Positions 34,429 through 43,265 of a stretch of 64,000 nucleotides of DNA are shown here, piece by piece. The translations under genes and the position numbers were made by a program. Origin of the DNA: Bacillota bacterium. Its GTDB lineage: Bacteria > Bacillota > Clostridia > Oscillospirales > Ruminococcaceae. The stretch is taken from contig JAEWLW010000040.1 of the NCBI GenBank assembly GCA_023457355.1, positions 1 to 64,000 on the forward strand. The letters are read 5' to 3'. The notes under the pieces were generated by a model that saw only the letters and a program-made list of their open reading frames with translations, searched no databases and was not told the origin of the DNA. Position 1 is the first letter of the stretch, and every line of letters starts with the position of its first letter.

Positions 34429-35973
34429 TTACACCGGAAAGTTACCATGCTTTTTGGCTGGACGTGATTCGTTTTTATTGCTGAGCATCGAAAGCGCACC
34501 GGAGATGCGCATGCGCGTTTCAGCGGGTTCAATCACGTCGTCCACAAAACCGCGTTTTGCGGCCTGAAAAGGATTAGAAAACTCTGCCTTGTATGCCTCA
34601 ATCTTCTCCGCACGGGTTTGGTCCGGGTCGGCTGACGCTTCAATATCATTTTTAAAGATGATATTGGCGGCGCCCTGAGGGCCCATAACCGCAATTTCAG
34701 CCATTGGCCAGGCCAACACCATGTCGGCACCAAGATGCTTGGAGCACATGGCTATATAAGCACCGCCGTAAGCCTTGCGAACCACAACGGTAACTTTAGG
34801 AACAGTTGCCTCACAATAGGCATGCAGCAATTTTGCGCCATGGCGAATAATACCGCCGTATTCCTGGTTGATACCCGGCAAAAATCCGGGGACGTCAACA
34901 AATGTCACCAACGGAATATTAAAGCTGTCGCAAATGGAAACGAACCGGCCCGCCTTGTCGGAAGCGTTGATGTCAAGGCATCCGGCCATAACGCGGGGCT
35001 GGTTGGCAATAATACCGACGGTTTGCCCGTTAATCCGTCCAAAGCCCGTAATAATGTTCTGGGCATAATAAGCCTGAACCTCAAAGAAATTTTCGTCATC
35101 CACAACGGCGGTTATCACGCTCTTGATGTCATATGCCTTGCTGGAAGACTCCGGCACAATGGCTTCAAGATTTTTGCACAGGCGGCGCGGGTCGTCCTTT
35201 GTGGCCACCAGCGGCGCTTTTTCGCGGTTGTTGGCCGGCAAAAAGCCGATAAGGCGACGAATGGCCGCGATGGTTTCCTGCTCGTTGGGATAAACAAACT
35301 GCGCAACACCTGAAATGGTATTGTGGGTCATAGCGCCGCCAAGGTCCTGGGCCGAAACATCCTCTCCCGTCACGGTTTTAATAACCGAGGGACCGGTTAT
35401 AAACATGTTGGAGGTTTTATCCACCATGAAAATAAAATCGGTCAGGGCAGGGGAATAGACAGCACCACCGGCGCAAGGGCCCATGATGACTGAAATTTGC
35501 GGCACAACACCGGAAGCCAGGGTATTGCGGAAAAAGATATCCCCAAACCCTGAAAGCGCGTCCACGCCTTCTTGAATGCGTGCGCCGCCTGAATCGTTCA
35601 TTCCGATGACCGGCGCGCCCATTTTAACCGCAAGATCTAACATCTTGCAAATTTTCCTGGCGTGCATTTCACCCAAAGAACCGCCCATGACGGTAAAATC
35701 CTGAGCATAAACATAGACCAGACGGCCGTCAATATTGCCATACCCGGTTACAACGCCCTCACCGGGGATTTCAACACCATCCATGCCGAAGCTGGTGCAA
35801 CGATGCTCGACAAAGGCGTCCAGCTCCACAAAGCTATCCTTGTCCAGCAGCAGGGTAATTCTTTCACGGGCAGTCAGCTTTCCATTCTCGTGCTGCTTTG
35901 CAACACGCTTTTTACCTCCGCCCATGAAAATGCGGGATTTTTTCTCACGTAAATCTTGTATTTGTATTGACAC
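34429..35973 (-). CDS. mmdA: methylmalonyl-CoA decarboxylase-type carboxyltransferase, alpha subunit
   Basis: A carboxyltransferase that moves CO2 from an acyl-CoA to biotin, 514 residues from a GTG start at 35973. That start gives MSIQIQDLREKKSRIFMGGG, like known MmdA chains, and GAGGAG lies 12 bases upstream; an in-frame ATG at 36036 would add 21 residues and has no clear site. Two crotonase-like halves are present, with oxyanion blocks near GGSLGEMHARKICKM and GAKLLHAYCEATVPKVTVV. The length fits methylmalonyl-CoA (or propionyl-CoA) specificity better than the longer glutaconyl-CoA chain. It would turn decarboxylation into a sodium gradient, which can drive TRAP uptake. Confidence 0.88.
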   Translation of the reverse strand: MSIQIQDLREKKSRIFMGGGKKRVAKQHENGKLTARERITLLLDKDSFVELDAFVEHRCTSFGMDGVEIPGEGVVTGYGNIDGRLVYVYAQDFTVMGGSLGEMHARKICKMLDLAVKMGAPVIGMNDSGGARIQEGVDALSGFGDIFFRNTLASGVVPQISVIMGPCAGGAVYSPALTDFIFMVDKTSNMFITGPSVIKTVTGEDVSAQDLGGAMTHNTISGVAQFVYPNEQETIAAIRRLIGFLPANNREKAPLVATKDDPRRLCKNLEAIVPESSSKAYDIKSVITAVVDDENFFEVQAYYAQNIITGFGRINGQTVGIIANQPRVMAGCLDINASDKAGRFVSICDSFNIPLVTFVDVPGFLPGINQEYGGIIRHGAKLLHAYCEATVPKVTVVVRKAYGGAYIAMCSKHLGADMVLAWPMAEIAVMGPQGAANIIFKNDIEASADPDQTRAEKIEAYKAEFSNPFQAAKRGFVDDVIEPAETRMRISGALSMLSNKNESRPAKKHGNFPV

Positions 35974-36036
35974 AGAATCTTCATACTCCTCATAAAGATT
36001 CTCCACCGAAACGCAGTTGAACCCAAAACTATTCAA

Positions 36037-36343
36037 GCTGCGTTCCCATTAATTTTAAACGTTATTTAAAAAAAAGTCTATACTTTATTGTACCGTAGAC
36101 AAACATTCATACATTGTTACTAAACCCGAAGAGTAACTGAATAATATTTTGTCGATTATTTTAAGCTGTTCACCAGTCAAATGAGATTAGTAAGCCAAAA
36201 ACGCGCTCAACGGTTTTAAAAATAGAAACTGAAATTCAATAAATGAAACAATATATGCTAATTTCAAACAACAAAAACCTGTGGTAAAACCGATTGTTTT
36301 TACCGGGGATAACCTGTTTTGTCCGTCGGCGTGGGGCATAGTA
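36037..36343. other. intergenic, no gene seen
   Basis: AT-rich gap between the mmd operon start and the FUSC gene end, both on the minus strand. A 7-bp inverted repeat GGTAAAA/TTTTACC (about 36282-36303) could help end the FUSC transcript. No clear promoter for mmdA was recognised, although the region must carry one. Confidence 0.4.
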
Positions 36344-36988
36344 TCAGGATTGGTTTTTGCGCCGTTCCAACGCCTCAAGCTGTGCAACATGTGCGTCGAT
36401 GGAGCGGTCAAAACATCTGCGCTGTTGTTCCAGCTGCAAAATTTTCTCATCCAGGGCCTTGCGGGACATAAACCGTTCCAACAGTTCTCTCGGCAGGGCA
36501 ATATTCACCACGATGGACATGAGCACGCCGAACCCTGTATCCATCATTCTGTTTAGCGCATAGGTGATGTATTCATTGTCAGGGGTCAGCAGCATGACGA
36601 TATAAAATACAACCGAGCCGGAAGGAATTGAATCGTTCACGCCGAAAAACTGGCTGATTAAAATCATCACTATGATGCCCGCAAACAGAAAGAATGATTC
36701 TGAAAGTATTTCATGCTGGGGAAAAACGGGCGGGAAATGCTTAAAAAAGTAAAAAAACAGCATCCCGGTGAATCCGCCTATAATGGTGCCCCACAACCGA
36801 TTACCCCCGGTTTTCCAAGAACTTTGCATGTTGGTGTTCATGGCAAATACGGAACTCATACAGGCGTAGGTTGGGTTGCGGTCAATCAGGGCGTAAATTA
36901 GTGCGCACAGCGTACCGGCAATGGCTGTTTTAAGATTGCGCATGCCAATTCTGGGAACAGTAAAGAGTCTGCGCTGTTGAGATAACAT
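36344..36988 (-). CDS. FUSC/aromatic acid exporter family membrane protein
   Basis: A 214-residue membrane protein with about five hydrophobic segments, followed by a charged, probably coiled-coil tail (residues 165-214, ending LEALERRKNQS). The start GMRNLKTAIAGTLCALIYALIDRNPTYACMSSVFAMNTNM and the block GGNRLWGTIIGGFTGMLFFY match the N-terminal membrane module of the aromatic acid exporter (DUF939-like) proteins. Function in the family is poorly known. It stands alone, divergent from the MoxR gene. Confidence 0.8.
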   Translation of the reverse strand: MLSQQRRLFTVPRIGMRNLKTAIAGTLCALIYALIDRNPTYACMSSVFAMNTNMQSSWKTGGNRLWGTIIGGFTGMLFFYFFKHFPPVFPQHEILSESFFLFAGIIVMILISQFFGVNDSIPSGSVVFYIVMLLTPDNEYITYALNRMMDTGFGVLMSIVVNIALPRELLERFMSRKALDEKILQLEQQRRCFDRSIDAHVAQLEALERRKNQS

Positions 36989-37227
36989 AAATAAGCATCT
37001 CCATATTTAATTGTAAAGTTTGCTGAAATTATTGCGATTTTAACGAAAATGACAGCATGGAGTATAGCATAAATTTCGACAAAATATCAAGATATTTAGA
37101 AAAATATTGTGCGATAATTGTTTGTAATTCTCAAATATTTGTTTTGGTGTTTACGTGAAGATTATAAATATGATATTTTACTAATGTTACGGTATTATAG
37201 ATATCTAAAAGAAAGTGGGCGTTATCG

Positions 37228-38064
37228 ATGTCAGAAAATAATGAGATGATGCGTTTTGAATCCGGCGGGGACTATGTTGCTTCCGAGCAGCTGATGAGCG
37301 CTGTCAATATAGCTATGGCGCTTGAAAAGCCGTTGTTGATAAAAGGCGAGCCGGGAACCGGCAAAACCATGCTGGCGCAGGCAGTATCCGATGCTTTAAA
37401 CCGCCGGTTGATCATTTGGAATATCAAGTCTACAACCAAGGCTCAGGATGGCCTTTATGTTTATGACGTCGTGCAGCGCCTGTACGACAGCCAGTTTGGC
37501 GGTGCGGATGTGGCGGATATCAAACGCTATGTCAAGCTTGGCAAGCTCGGAGAGGCTTTTTCAGCCGAGGAGGACGTCATTCTGCTGATCGACGAGATTG
37601 ATAAGGCCGACATTGAGTTTCCCAACGACCTGCTCTGGGAGCTGGACCGCATGGAATTCTACATTCCGGAAACCGGTGAAACCATCACGGCCAAGAAGCG
37701 GCCGGTGGTCATCATCACTTCCAACGCAGAAAAGGAGCTGCCGGACGCCTTTTTGCGTCGCTGTGTTTTCCACTATATCGAATTTCCGAGCCAGGAGCTG
37801 ATGGCGGAGATTGTCCGGGTCCATTTCCCGAACCTTGAGCAGAACGTGCTCAACGCCGCGCTGGCCGCGTTTTACCGCATTCGCCAGCTCCCGGCACTGC
37901 AAAAGAAGCCGGCCACCTCCGAACTGGTGGATTGGATTCGCGCGCTGACCCTCAGCGGCATTTCGCCGGAACGCATTGAGCAGGAGCTGCCCTTTGCCGG
38001 TGTGCTCCTGAAAAAGAACGAAGATCTGGACACGGTGGAGCGCGCCCGCCGCCTCCGCCGATAA
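37228..38064 (+). CDS. MoxR family AAA+ ATPase
   Basis: A 278-residue chaperone-like ATPase. Walker A is GEPGTGKT (40-47) and Walker B is VILLIDEIDKAD near 112-123, followed by sensor blocks (VVIITSNAEKELPDAFLRRCVFHY). MoxR proteins insert metals or remodel partner complexes together with a VWA-domain protein, and the next gene, 15 bases on, encodes one. The pair is like CoxD/CoxE, but no CO dehydrogenase or other obvious client is nearby. Confidence 0.93.
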   Translation: MSENNEMMRFESGGDYVASEQLMSAVNIAMALEKPLLIKGEPGTGKTMLAQAVSDALNRRLIIWNIKSTTKAQDGLYVYDVVQRLYDSQFGGADVADIKRYVKLGKLGEAFSAEEDVILLIDEIDKADIEFPNDLLWELDRMEFYIPETGETITAKKRPVVIITSNAEKELPDAFLRRCVFHYIEFPSQELMAEIVRVHFPNLEQNVLNAALAAFYRIRQLPALQKKPATSELVDWIRALTLSGISPERIEQELPFAGVLLKKNEDLDTVERARRLRR

Positions 38065-38079
38065 TCGGAGGGTACACTG

Positions 38080-39261
38080 ATGTTTACGGCTTTTTTTGCC
38101 CTGTTGCGCGCAAATGGGCTGGCAATTTCGTTGAACGAGTGGATGACACTCATGCAGGCGTTGGACAAGGGGATGGGAAGCGCCGGGTTGTCGGCGTTTT
38201 ATTTCCTCTGCCGTTCGGTACTCATTAAGAGCGAGGCCGACTATTTTGATTATCATAAGACGTTTCTGGCATTTTTTGAGAATGTCATTGAGCAAAGCAA
38301 GGAGCCGTTGCCGACCGAGCTTTTAAACTGGCTTAACCGACCGGCGGTGGCGCCGGATAATTACGACCCGAATACGGCGCGCGACAACCTGCGCAAGGAG
38401 CTGGATGAAATTCGCCGGATGTTTGCCGAACGCCTGCTGGAGCAAAAGGAAGAACACAATGGCGGCAGCTATTGGATTGGCACCGGCGGCATGTCGATGT
38501 TCGGCAACAATGGCAACAGCCCGACGGGTATTCGTGTGGGCGGGCAATCGGTTCACCGGCGCGCCTTTGAGGTGATGGGGGAGCGCGAATTTGCCGATTT
38601 CAGGCAGGATACCATCATCACGCCGCGGCAGCTTCAGCTGGCCTTTCGCAAGCTGCGGCAGTTTTCCAACCTTGACGATGCGCCGCGTGACGAGCTGGAT
38701 TTGGACGAAACGATACAGGATACCTGCGACAACGCGGGCAATTTAAAAATTGCTTATAAGCGCCCCCGCAAGAACTCGGTGCGCCTGTTGCTGCTGATGG
38801 ATTCGGGCGGCTCAATGGATGAACATCGCAAGCTGTGCGCCGAGCTTTTTTCGGCTGTTCATCAGTCCAATCACTTTAAAGACCTGCGCATCTACTACTT
38901 CCATAACTGTGTGGGCAAATATCTGTACACCTCGCCCGAAATGCGCTATCAAAACAAAATTGAAACCGAGCGTGTACTGGCCGAATTAACCGGTAACTAC
39001 AAGACCGTTATTTTCGGTGATGCGGAAATGTCGCCGTATGAGCTGACCGACCGCTATTACGGCAAAAGCGGTATGGACTGGCTGCATGATATTAAGCGTA
39101 AGTTCAGGCACATTGTATGGATCACCCCCGATGAGATGCGTTACCGCAAGGGCTCGTGGTATAGGGCCTCTTACGACATGATTTCAGAGGAATTCGATAT
39201 GTATGTACTGACCATTGAACAGCTTCAGGCCGCGTTTAAAAAGCTGATGGTCAACCGCTGA
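38080..39261 (+). CDS. VWA domain-containing CoxE-like protein
   Basis: A 393-residue partner of the MoxR ATPase. The C-terminal half holds a von Willebrand A domain with a MIDAS motif of the DxGxS kind in LLLMDSGGSMDEH (near residue 245). The N-terminal half is helical, with a glycine/asparagine-rich loop in the middle (near 130-150). The domain order matches the VWA-CoxE group. A strong terminator follows, so the pair forms a two-gene operon. The client complex is unknown. Confidence 0.88.
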   Translation: MFTAFFALLRANGLAISLNEWMTLMQALDKGMGSAGLSAFYFLCRSVLIKSEADYFDYHKTFLAFFENVIEQSKEPLPTELLNWLNRPAVAPDNYDPNTARDNLRKELDEIRRMFAERLLEQKEEHNGGSYWIGTGGMSMFGNNGNSPTGIRVGGQSVHRRAFEVMGEREFADFRQDTIITPRQLQLAFRKLRQFSNLDDAPRDELDLDETIQDTCDNAGNLKIAYKRPRKNSVRLLLLMDSGGSMDEHRKLCAELFSAVHQSNHFKDLRIYYFHNCVGKYLYTSPEMRYQNKIETERVLAELTGNYKTVIFGDAEMSPYELTDRYYGKSGMDWLHDIKRKFRHIVWITPDEMRYRKGSWYRASYDMISEEFDMYVLTIEQLQAAFKKLMVNR

Positions 39262-39295
39262 CAGCATCCGAACACCCATTTATAAAAATGCGAAG

Positions 39296-39327
39296 AGACC
39301 TCATCGGTTAGAAGATGAGGTCTTTTT
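39296..39327 (+). terminator. intrinsic terminator of MoxR-VWA operon
   Basis: AGACCTCATC (39296-39305) pairs perfectly with GATGAGGTCT (39314-39323), followed by TTTT. It begins 34 bases after the VWA gene stop. Confidence 0.88.
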
Positions 39328-39373
39328 ACGTCGGGGAGCGTTATTGGCTATGTTTAGTATGAGAACGGAAAGC

Positions 39374-39415
39374 AAAAAAACTGAGGGAGCCATGCTGTCG
39401 ACATGGCGCCCTCAG
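39374..39415 (-). terminator. intrinsic terminator of sugar TRAP operon
   Basis: A 14-bp stem with one mismatch (39381-39394 with 39402-39415) is followed on the minus strand by seven T (A tract 39374-39380). It ends the minus-strand operon, though about 200 bases past the yhcH stop, with a repeat-like element in between. Confidence 0.85.
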
Positions 39416-39466
39416 TCAGAAAAAAAGAAAAAGGAAAGAGAAAAAGATATGGGCAATACAGTTAAA

Positions 39467-39604
39467 CCAATAGGAATATGAGACGGAATTGACGGGCATT
39501 ATTTTGTGACTGGCAAGGCGGAGAACGCCGGTGGCTGGCCCGCCAAGAACAACAACGCAGTCAGGCGCAAAATAGGCCGCCAAGACAGCTCAGTTTTCAA
39601 TTGG
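39467..39604. repeat. candidate MITE-like repeat, copy C
   Basis: A 138-base segment with imperfect terminal inverted repeats: CCAATAGGAATATGAGAC at the left end and the complement of CCAATTGAAAACTGAGCT at the right (13 of 18 match). Its right half (AACGCAGTCAGGCGCAAAATAGGCCGCC region) resembles by eye the reverse complement of 58740-58860. It has no frame of its own and lies between yhcH and the operon terminator. Confidence 0.35.
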
Positions 39605-39612
39605 CTTGTGAA

Positions 39613-40077
39613 TTATGGCTCGTAGTCCAACGCGACCTTGACGAGCGCTTTTCGGACCGGTATCGACTCTGAAACCGCAATGCCGGTTGCATGGGTTTCG
39701 TCAGGAAAGAGCACCATAAATTGTCCCGCCTTAACCGTCAGGGCGTCGTCGACGCTGCCCGCATAGAACCAGATATCATTTTCCGGGCGTGCTTCCAACG
39801 TTTCTCCGGCCTGCTCCAATGCGCCGACGGCGATTTTTTCCTCGCCGGAGACGATGTACTGAATGTCGATGTACCGGCGGTGCGCCTCCAGGCGCGCCTG
39901 TGCCACAGGCTTGGTGTTATAGCTTTGAATTTTCAGGATGATATCTTCGCCGAAAATAGGATAGTCGCCGGGCTCCAGCACAATCAGATCACGATCCTGC
40001 AAAACGGCAAAGCCTGCGGCGATGCCGGCGCTGAGACCTTCGTATTTTTCGGCGTTTGCCAAATAATCATAAACCAT
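39613..40077 (-). CDS. YhcH/YjgK/YiaL family protein
   Basis: A 154-residue cupin-like protein. Members occur in sialic-acid, xylulose and beta-galactoside operons; some (NanQ) act as sugar anomerases. Family blocks are ARLEAHRRYIDIQYIVSGEEKI near residue 60, with candidate metal-binding His and Glu, and GQFMVLFPDETHATGIAV near 117. The start overlaps the RbsD-type gene stop by one base. Its presence with a NanA-type aldolase and an SIS protein supports a sugar-acid pathway. Confidence 0.87.
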   Translation of the reverse strand: MVYDYLANAEKYEGLSAGIAAGFAVLQDRDLIVLEPGDYPIFGEDIILKIQSYNTKPVAQARLEAHRRYIDIQYIVSGEEKIAVGALEQAGETLEARPENDIWFYAGSVDDALTVKAGQFMVLFPDETHATGIAVSESIPVRKALVKVALDYEP

Positions 40078-40484
40078 TATGCTACCCCCACAGTTATTAA
40101 TAAATTTGCATAAACGCGCTTTTCACCGGTTGAAATGGCCAACCGCACACAGTCCTCGCCGCAGGCGCTGTAAAATTCATGGCGGCCAAGCCCATCCAGC
40201 GCAATGCCGCCCAAACGGTCGGAAAATGCGCTGAAAATTTCCGGCGTGCTGCCGTCCTCCGGCAGCATGACCTCGGCCTTTTCAACATTGATTTCGCAGA
40301 GCAGCGCGTCAAGTACCTGCGTCACAGTCGGAATGCCCGCCGAAACGCCAAGATAGACCTTTTCGGCTCCCCCGGATTTGGCGCCCAGCGGATAGTTGCC
40401 GTCGGCGATCAGAATTTTGTCGCCATGCCCGCACAGGGCAAGTGTTTTCATAATATCTGGGTTAATGCAGCCTTGTTTGCGCAA
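40077..40484 (-). CDS. RbsD/FucU family sugar mutarotase
   Basis: A 135-residue anomerase that interconverts pyranose and furanose (ribose) or alpha and beta (fucose) forms. The catalytic region CGHGDKILIADGNYP contains H20 and D28, the RbsD active-site pair. The ending EKRVYANLLITVGV is also typical. RbsD next to a ribokinase-type gene is a classical pairing, though here SIS and YhcH genes are also present. Confidence 0.9.
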   Translation of the reverse strand: MRKQGCINPDIMKTLALCGHGDKILIADGNYPLGAKSGGAEKVYLGVSAGIPTVTQVLDALLCEINVEKAEVMLPEDGSTPEIFSAFSDRLGGIALDGLGRHEFYSACGEDCVRLAISTGEKRVYANLLITVGVA

Positions 40485-40496
40485 TTGTTCAGCCTC

Positions 40497-41108
40497 CTAC
40501 TTTTCGTTTTGACGCAGCTGACCGAGCGCACCGCCCGGATGTCTGCGCACATACTGTTCCGGTGTTATGGCGCGGTCTGCCTGCAGCATGACCGACAGCG
40601 CCTGCAAAACATATATTTCCGCAAGAATGGAATTGCGGGGGGCGCGGTTTAAAGGGCCGCCCTCGGCTCCGATACCGGCGAACAGCACGGCTTCGCTGTT
40701 TTGCGCCAGCCAGGAATTCAGGTTGCCGGTGACGCCGATCACCTTGCAGCCGTTGTTGTGGATGGCATTCACAGTTGCCTGAAGCTCAACGGTCTGGCCG
40801 CTGTTGGAGATACAGAGGACGACATCGCCTTCAACCAGCTGCCCGCAGGAGCCGTGAACCGCTTCGGTGCCGTGCAGAAAATAGGTGGGTGTGCCGGTGG
40901 AGGAGAGCAGCGAAGCCATGTAGGCCGCCACATGCCCCGGTTTTCCGATGCCGGTAATGTGAATTCTGCCGCCGCTTTTTTCGCAATTCTGTATCAGGCT
41001 GACAGCACCCGAAAGGCACTCGGCGGTGACGGTATCCATAAATTTATTGAATTCGTCCTTGGCGCTGTTTTGGAATGCTTCCAGCGCCCTGGTTGCAGTT
41101 TCGGACAT
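40497..41108 (-). CDS. SIS domain sugar-phosphate isomerase-like protein
   Basis: A 203-residue single SIS-domain protein of the KpsF/phosphoheptose/hexulose isomerase kind. Sugar-phosphate binding blocks are GGRIHITGIGKPGHVAAYMASLLSSTGTP (46-74), the VVLCISNSGQTVEL motif near 96, and RNSILAEIYVLQAL near 160. No CBS domains follow, so it is the short form. The next gene upstream (ribokinase) starts two bases before it. It probably isomerises the phosphorylated sugar of this pathway. Confidence 0.88.
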   Translation of the reverse strand: MSETATRALEAFQNSAKDEFNKFMDTVTAECLSGAVSLIQNCEKSGGRIHITGIGKPGHVAAYMASLLSSTGTPTYFLHGTEAVHGSCGQLVEGDVVLCISNSGQTVELQATVNAIHNNGCKVIGVTGNLNSWLAQNSEAVLFAGIGAEGGPLNRAPRNSILAEIYVLQALSVMLQADRAITPEQYVRRHPGGALGQLRQNEK

Positions 41109-41110
41109 AT

Positions 41111-42124
41111 TTAATCCACCCCTTTCAATACGTTGAGCCGGTCCAGCGGAAATTCACTGAATTGACGCGCCCGCATCGCCGCGCACACCTCATCGAGTGT
41201 GGGCAGGGAGGGCATGGCCCCCATGCGCGAGACGGTGATGGCGGCGGTGCTGTTGGCGAAAAGCAACGCCTGCTCGTTGGAAAGACCGGCGCATATGCCC
41301 GCGCAGAACGCACCCACAAAAGAATCGCCTGCCGCTGTCGGGTCCGCAACGGCAATGTCGGGTACGCAGGGCTTCAACACGAAGGAACCGTCGGCGGAAT
41401 CGGATACCACTGCGCCGTTGTCGCCCAGCGTGATGATCACTTTCCGGACGCCTTTTTGATGCAGTGCCGCGACGGCTGCTTTCAGGTTGCCCGGGTTGAG
41501 TGTGTCATCGGCATTCCGAATGGTGATACCGGTGAGGTCAGCCGCTTCATATTCATTGGGCGAAATATAGGTCAGGTGGGACAGCAGCGCGTCGGAGAGC
41601 GGTGCGGCGGGCGCGGAGTTAAGCATCACCGGTACGCCGTTTCGGTGGGCGATTTCCGCTGCCAGCTCAACGATTACCATCGGGATTTCAAGCTGAAGCA
41701 TCAGCATGTCGTACTGCGTAATCTGTTGTTCCAAAAACAGAATCTCATCCGGCGTAATCGTCATGTTTGCGCCGGAAACGACGATGATGCGATTATGGAG
41801 CGTCACGCCGTCCTTCTGGGTGAGCAGGATGTTGCCAACAGCGGTGGCCGCCGCATCGGTGCGCATCACATACTGGGTATCGGCGCCCGAATCCTTCAGC
41901 GTCTGGATCAGCTGGTCGCCAAACGCGTCGGCCCCGGTTTTGCCCACCATTGTGACACAGGCGCCCAGGCGCGCGGCCTGTACGGCCTGGTTTGCCCCCT
42001 TGCCGCCGGGCGCGGTGCGAAAACCGCTGCCCAATACGGTTTCGCCCGCATTGGGAAAGCGCTCGGTGGAGACAATCATGTCCATAACAAGACTGCCCAC
42101 CACGAGAATTTTTGGTTTTTTCAT
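41111..42124 (-). CDS. ribokinase-type PfkB carbohydrate kinase
   Basis: A 337-residue sugar kinase. The substrate-binding GGKGANQAVQAARLGA is at 40-55, and the ATP/catalytic block DPTAAGDSFVGAF with the base Asp near 260. Both PfkB signatures are present, and the combination with RbsD points to a ribokinase-like specificity. Ketodeoxy acid kinases of the family are an alternative, given the NanA-type aldolase encoded next to it (12-base gap). Confidence 0.92.
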   Translation of the reverse strand: MKKPKILVVGSLVMDMIVSTERFPNAGETVLGSGFRTAPGGKGANQAVQAARLGACVTMVGKTGADAFGDQLIQTLKDSGADTQYVMRTDAAATAVGNILLTQKDGVTLHNRIIVVSGANMTITPDEILFLEQQITQYDMLMLQLEIPMVIVELAAEIAHRNGVPVMLNSAPAAPLSDALLSHLTYISPNEYEAADLTGITIRNADDTLNPGNLKAAVAALHQKGVRKVIITLGDNGAVVSDSADGSFVLKPCVPDIAVADPTAAGDSFVGAFCAGICAGLSNEQALLFANSTAAITVSRMGAMPSLPTLDEVCAAMRARQFSEFPLDRLNVLKGVD

Positions 42125-42136
42125 GTGAACAGCTCC

Positions 42137-43063
42137 TTACAGGCCAAGCTTTTTGCCGAGGTATTCTTCCAACGCAAACAGGCTGTCGACCTCCATGCGT
42201 GCATTTTTGTCAAAACGGTCGCGGTCCGAGCTTCTGGCGCGTAAGCTCATCGGAATACCGACGAGATTCATGTGATATTTTGCGCTGACAGGGTAGAGGC
42301 GCATCTCAATCATCGCAAATTCGGTGAGCAGGTCGGCCATCAGCTTGGCCTCCTCCGCCTTTTCGGGGTTAAAAGCATTATCCACCACAAATTTGTAAAG
42401 CTGCGGGTGATAGTTTGCCATAATGCCGTTGTAGCCGGCCGCGCCGTGCATAAAGCTATCATAGAACGAGGCGGCATTGGCGTTAAAGAGCTTTAAGGGG
42501 GTGCCTGCTACAGCCTGGATGCGCGTGCGGATCAGCTCATAATCGCAGCAGGTATCCTTCAAAAACACCAACTTGCCGGAATGAGCCAGTTCACTTAAGG
42601 CGTTGGTGGAAACCAGCCGTTTATAGGGCATGGGGCACTCGTAGATGCCGAAATCCACCTCGGGGAAAGCCTTGACCGTCGCCTCAAAATTTTTCATAAA
42701 AACGCCGTCGCCCTCGTTCTGGGGGTCGAGCGCGTTGGAAACAAGCACATAGGCTTCCACCCCGGTTTTCATCATCGCCTCAATTTCCGCAAGCTGGGCG
42801 GGCAGGTCGGTTGCAGTGTGGCCGGAGGCAATCACCTGAAGACGGCCGTCGGCGGCTTCCATGACGGCTTTGCCGAGGTCTACTTTTTCCTGCGGGGTTA
42901 AAAACAGCATTTCGCTCGACTGGCAAACCGCAAAAATACCGTTGCAGCCCTTTTTGGCGTACCAATCCACCATCTTTTGAACGGTGGGGAAATCAATTTT
43001 GCCGTCTTCGGTAAAGGGGGTAATCATTGTCGGCCAAACGCCGCCATGAATTTCAAATGCCAT
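42137..43063 (-). CDS. DHDPS/NAL family aldolase or dehydratase
   Basis: A 308-residue (beta/alpha)8 Schiff-base enzyme of the dihydrodipicolinate synthase / N-acetylneuraminate lyase family. The Schiff-base lysine is K169 (FLKDTC) and the catalytic tyrosine is Y141 (IYECP). The carboxylate-binding loop reads QSSE (48-51) instead of the usual TTGE or STGE, so substrate binding may differ. The operon has TRAP transport and YhcH, as in sialic-acid clusters, but there is no NanE or NanK. A 2-keto-3-deoxy sugar acid aldolase is therefore as likely as a sialic acid lyase. Confidence 0.85.
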   Translation of the reverse strand: MAFEIHGGVWPTMITPFTEDGKIDFPTVQKMVDWYAKKGCNGIFAVCQSSEMLFLTPQEKVDLGKAVMEAADGRLQVIASGHTATDLPAQLAEIEAMMKTGVEAYVLVSNALDPQNEGDGVFMKNFEATVKAFPEVDFGIYECPMPYKRLVSTNALSELAHSGKLVFLKDTCCDYELIRTRIQAVAGTPLKLFNANAASFYDSFMHGAAGYNGIMANYHPQLYKFVVDNAFNPEKAEEAKLMADLLTEFAMIEMRLYPVSAKYHMNLVGIPMSLRARSSDRDRFDKNARMEVDSLFALEEYLGKKLGL

Positions 43064-43100
43064 GAAAAATCACCTCATAAATTTATATATTGGCATGTTG

Positions 43101-43248
43101 TTAGGGCTTGTTTGTCAATAGAAAAAACGACGGATAATTCACTGTCAAGGCGCGGCTTCAGGGAAAAAGCACGGAAATTTATTTTTGACGCAGAAGATAC
43201 ACCTTTACTGTAGAAGGACACGAAATTTTTGGCTTTACAAACAGCCCC
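43101..43248. repeat. candidate MITE-like repeat, copy B
   Basis: A 148-base element with terminal inverted repeats: AGGGCTTGTTTGT at the left end and ACAAACAGCCCC at the right (43237-43248), extending imperfectly into A-rich flanks. Its left 75 bases resemble 2075-2150. It has no coding frame and sits inside the sugar TRAP operon, between dctM and the aldolase gene, where it could add a promoter or processing site. Confidence 0.5.
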
Positions 43249-43265
43249 AGGAAAAGGTCAGCGCA

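Noticed and set aside
36187..36501. 104-codon minus-strand frame overlapping the FUSC gene end
   Set aside because: It is out of frame with the real membrane protein and lacks a start signal.
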